A stretch of DNA of 18,665 nt from Emmonsiellopsis sp. PD_33. Lineage: Eukaryota > Ascomycota > Eurotiomycetes > Onygenales > Ajellomycetaceae. The DNA lies in contig JANTQF010000513.1 in NCBI GenBank assembly GCA_032988165.1, positions 1 through 18,665 of the forward strand, given 5' to 3'. Positions 17,955-18,665 of the stretch are shown here, piece after piece. The notes below the pieces were generated by a model, which was given only the letters and a program-made list of their open reading frames with translations, was not told the DNA's origin and ran no database searches. The translations under genes were made by a program, and so were the position numbers. How positions within the stretch are numbered: position 1 is the stretch's first letter; every line of letters begins with the position of its first letter.

Positions 17955-18665
17955 TGTGCTTTTATTATAAGTTTTGGTTGCTTTTATTATATTGATACCA
18001 TTTGTTGTTTGTGATTGGGGGAAAGGAGGGAGGAGGGGTAGGCGTTGATGAATGATGTTTCTTTTTTGTTTCCTTTTTGAGATTGGCTTATCTGAGCATC
18101 TATGGACATACGGGTAGTTTTGTACGATAACGTATTCAGGGAATCCACGCGAGAGTTAGTAGCAGAATAGAACCTTGGAATTATGGCTATTCGCTACGCC
18201 CTGTTTGCCAATTTCCTCTACTACAAACAGAGCAAACTAGGTCACGTCATCGAATCTATATAGCTAATGATTAAACAGCATGGAAACCCCTTCAGAACAA
18301 GAAGAGTGGAAACAGGTTAACATATTGGATATGGATTTCCTGAAAGAAGAGCATAAAAAGCAAACCGCTAAATGACGTATTCCGATAATACCTTCATGTC
18401 CCAGGTATTCATTGTTCCATTCATTCCCATCCCTCCTCCTTTTATAAATGGGCTAGACTTGGCCACTTGAGCGAAGCCAGCTTCCCGTAATTAATAGGCC
18501 CCTTGAATATATATAGTCATAATTACCCATCCTAGATCACATCGTACACGCACACCTATCCTTTCGCGCTATATTTCTCATTAAACGCAACTACCCTTAG
18601 CCCCGATTTGATAGCATAGACTCCCCTCTTCTTCCCACAAAGTGCCCGTTACTCTGGGTTCCGCA
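17955..18665. other. Right-hand intergenic region, no gene seen
   Basis: This begins with the T-rich 3' UTR of the ntr1-like gene. The rest is AT-rich with no frame longer than chance, no tRNA-like B box and no repeat array. The last 150 bases become C- and T-rich with TATATATAG at about 18509-18517, so a + strand gene could start beyond the edge. Confidence 0.5.

Noticed and set aside
1..18665. tRNA genes, CRISPR arrays, transposons or a biosynthetic cluster
   Set aside because: I found no tRNA B box with a matching A box, no spaced repeat array, no transposase or terminal repeats, and no synthase or tailoring-enzyme motifs.

Overview
This is filamentous-fungal nuclear DNA, most likely from an Aspergillus or Penicillium-like member of the Eurotiomycetes. 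The evidence is short introns (52 to 181 nt) with GTRNGT-type donors and CTAAC or CTGAC branch points, CT-rich 5' leaders, and several long intron-poor genes for disordered proteins. Four products belong to families I recognise. The window looks like ordinary housekeeping chromosome; I see no transposon, no secondary-metabolite cluster and no RNA gene. All genes were read by eye, and exon junctions were placed from reading frame, splice signals and remembered family sequence.

Layout from left to right: (1) the 3' end of an unrecognised + strand gene (to 506), containing an almost cytosine-free G-rich tract. (2) A 1005-residue, disordered, Ser/Pro-rich protein of unknown function on the - strand (1050-4067). 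(3) A two-exon - strand gene for a 148-residue protein of a fungal family of unknown function (5271-5779), set in a gene-poor, microsatellite-bearing stretch. (4) psf3, a GINS replication subunit, on the + strand with six exons (7158-8306) and a promoter carrying MBF/SBF-like boxes. (5) A five-exon + strand gene for a 972-residue disordered protein with a short centrosomin-CM1-like coiled coil (10152-13333). (6) A four-exon - strand mitochondrial Mn superoxide dismutase gene (14115-15128). (7) An intronless + strand gene for the G-patch spliceosome-disassembly factor of the Ntr1/Spp382/TFIP11 family (15624-17954). It shares a 495 bp divergent promoter with the dismutase gene. The last 711 bases hold no gene that I can support.

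The genes do not form one pathway. They cover DNA replication (GINS), possible microtubule organisation (CM1-like protein), oxidative defence (Mn-SOD) and pre-mRNA splicing (Ntr1), plus two proteins without assigned function. The points most worth a second look are the small 148-residue family, the CM1-like disordered protein with an overlapping upstream ORF, cell-cycle-type boxes ahead of psf3, AP-1 and CRE-type sites between sod2 and ntr1, and a repeated switch from C-ending to G-ending codons toward the 3' ends of the + strand genes.
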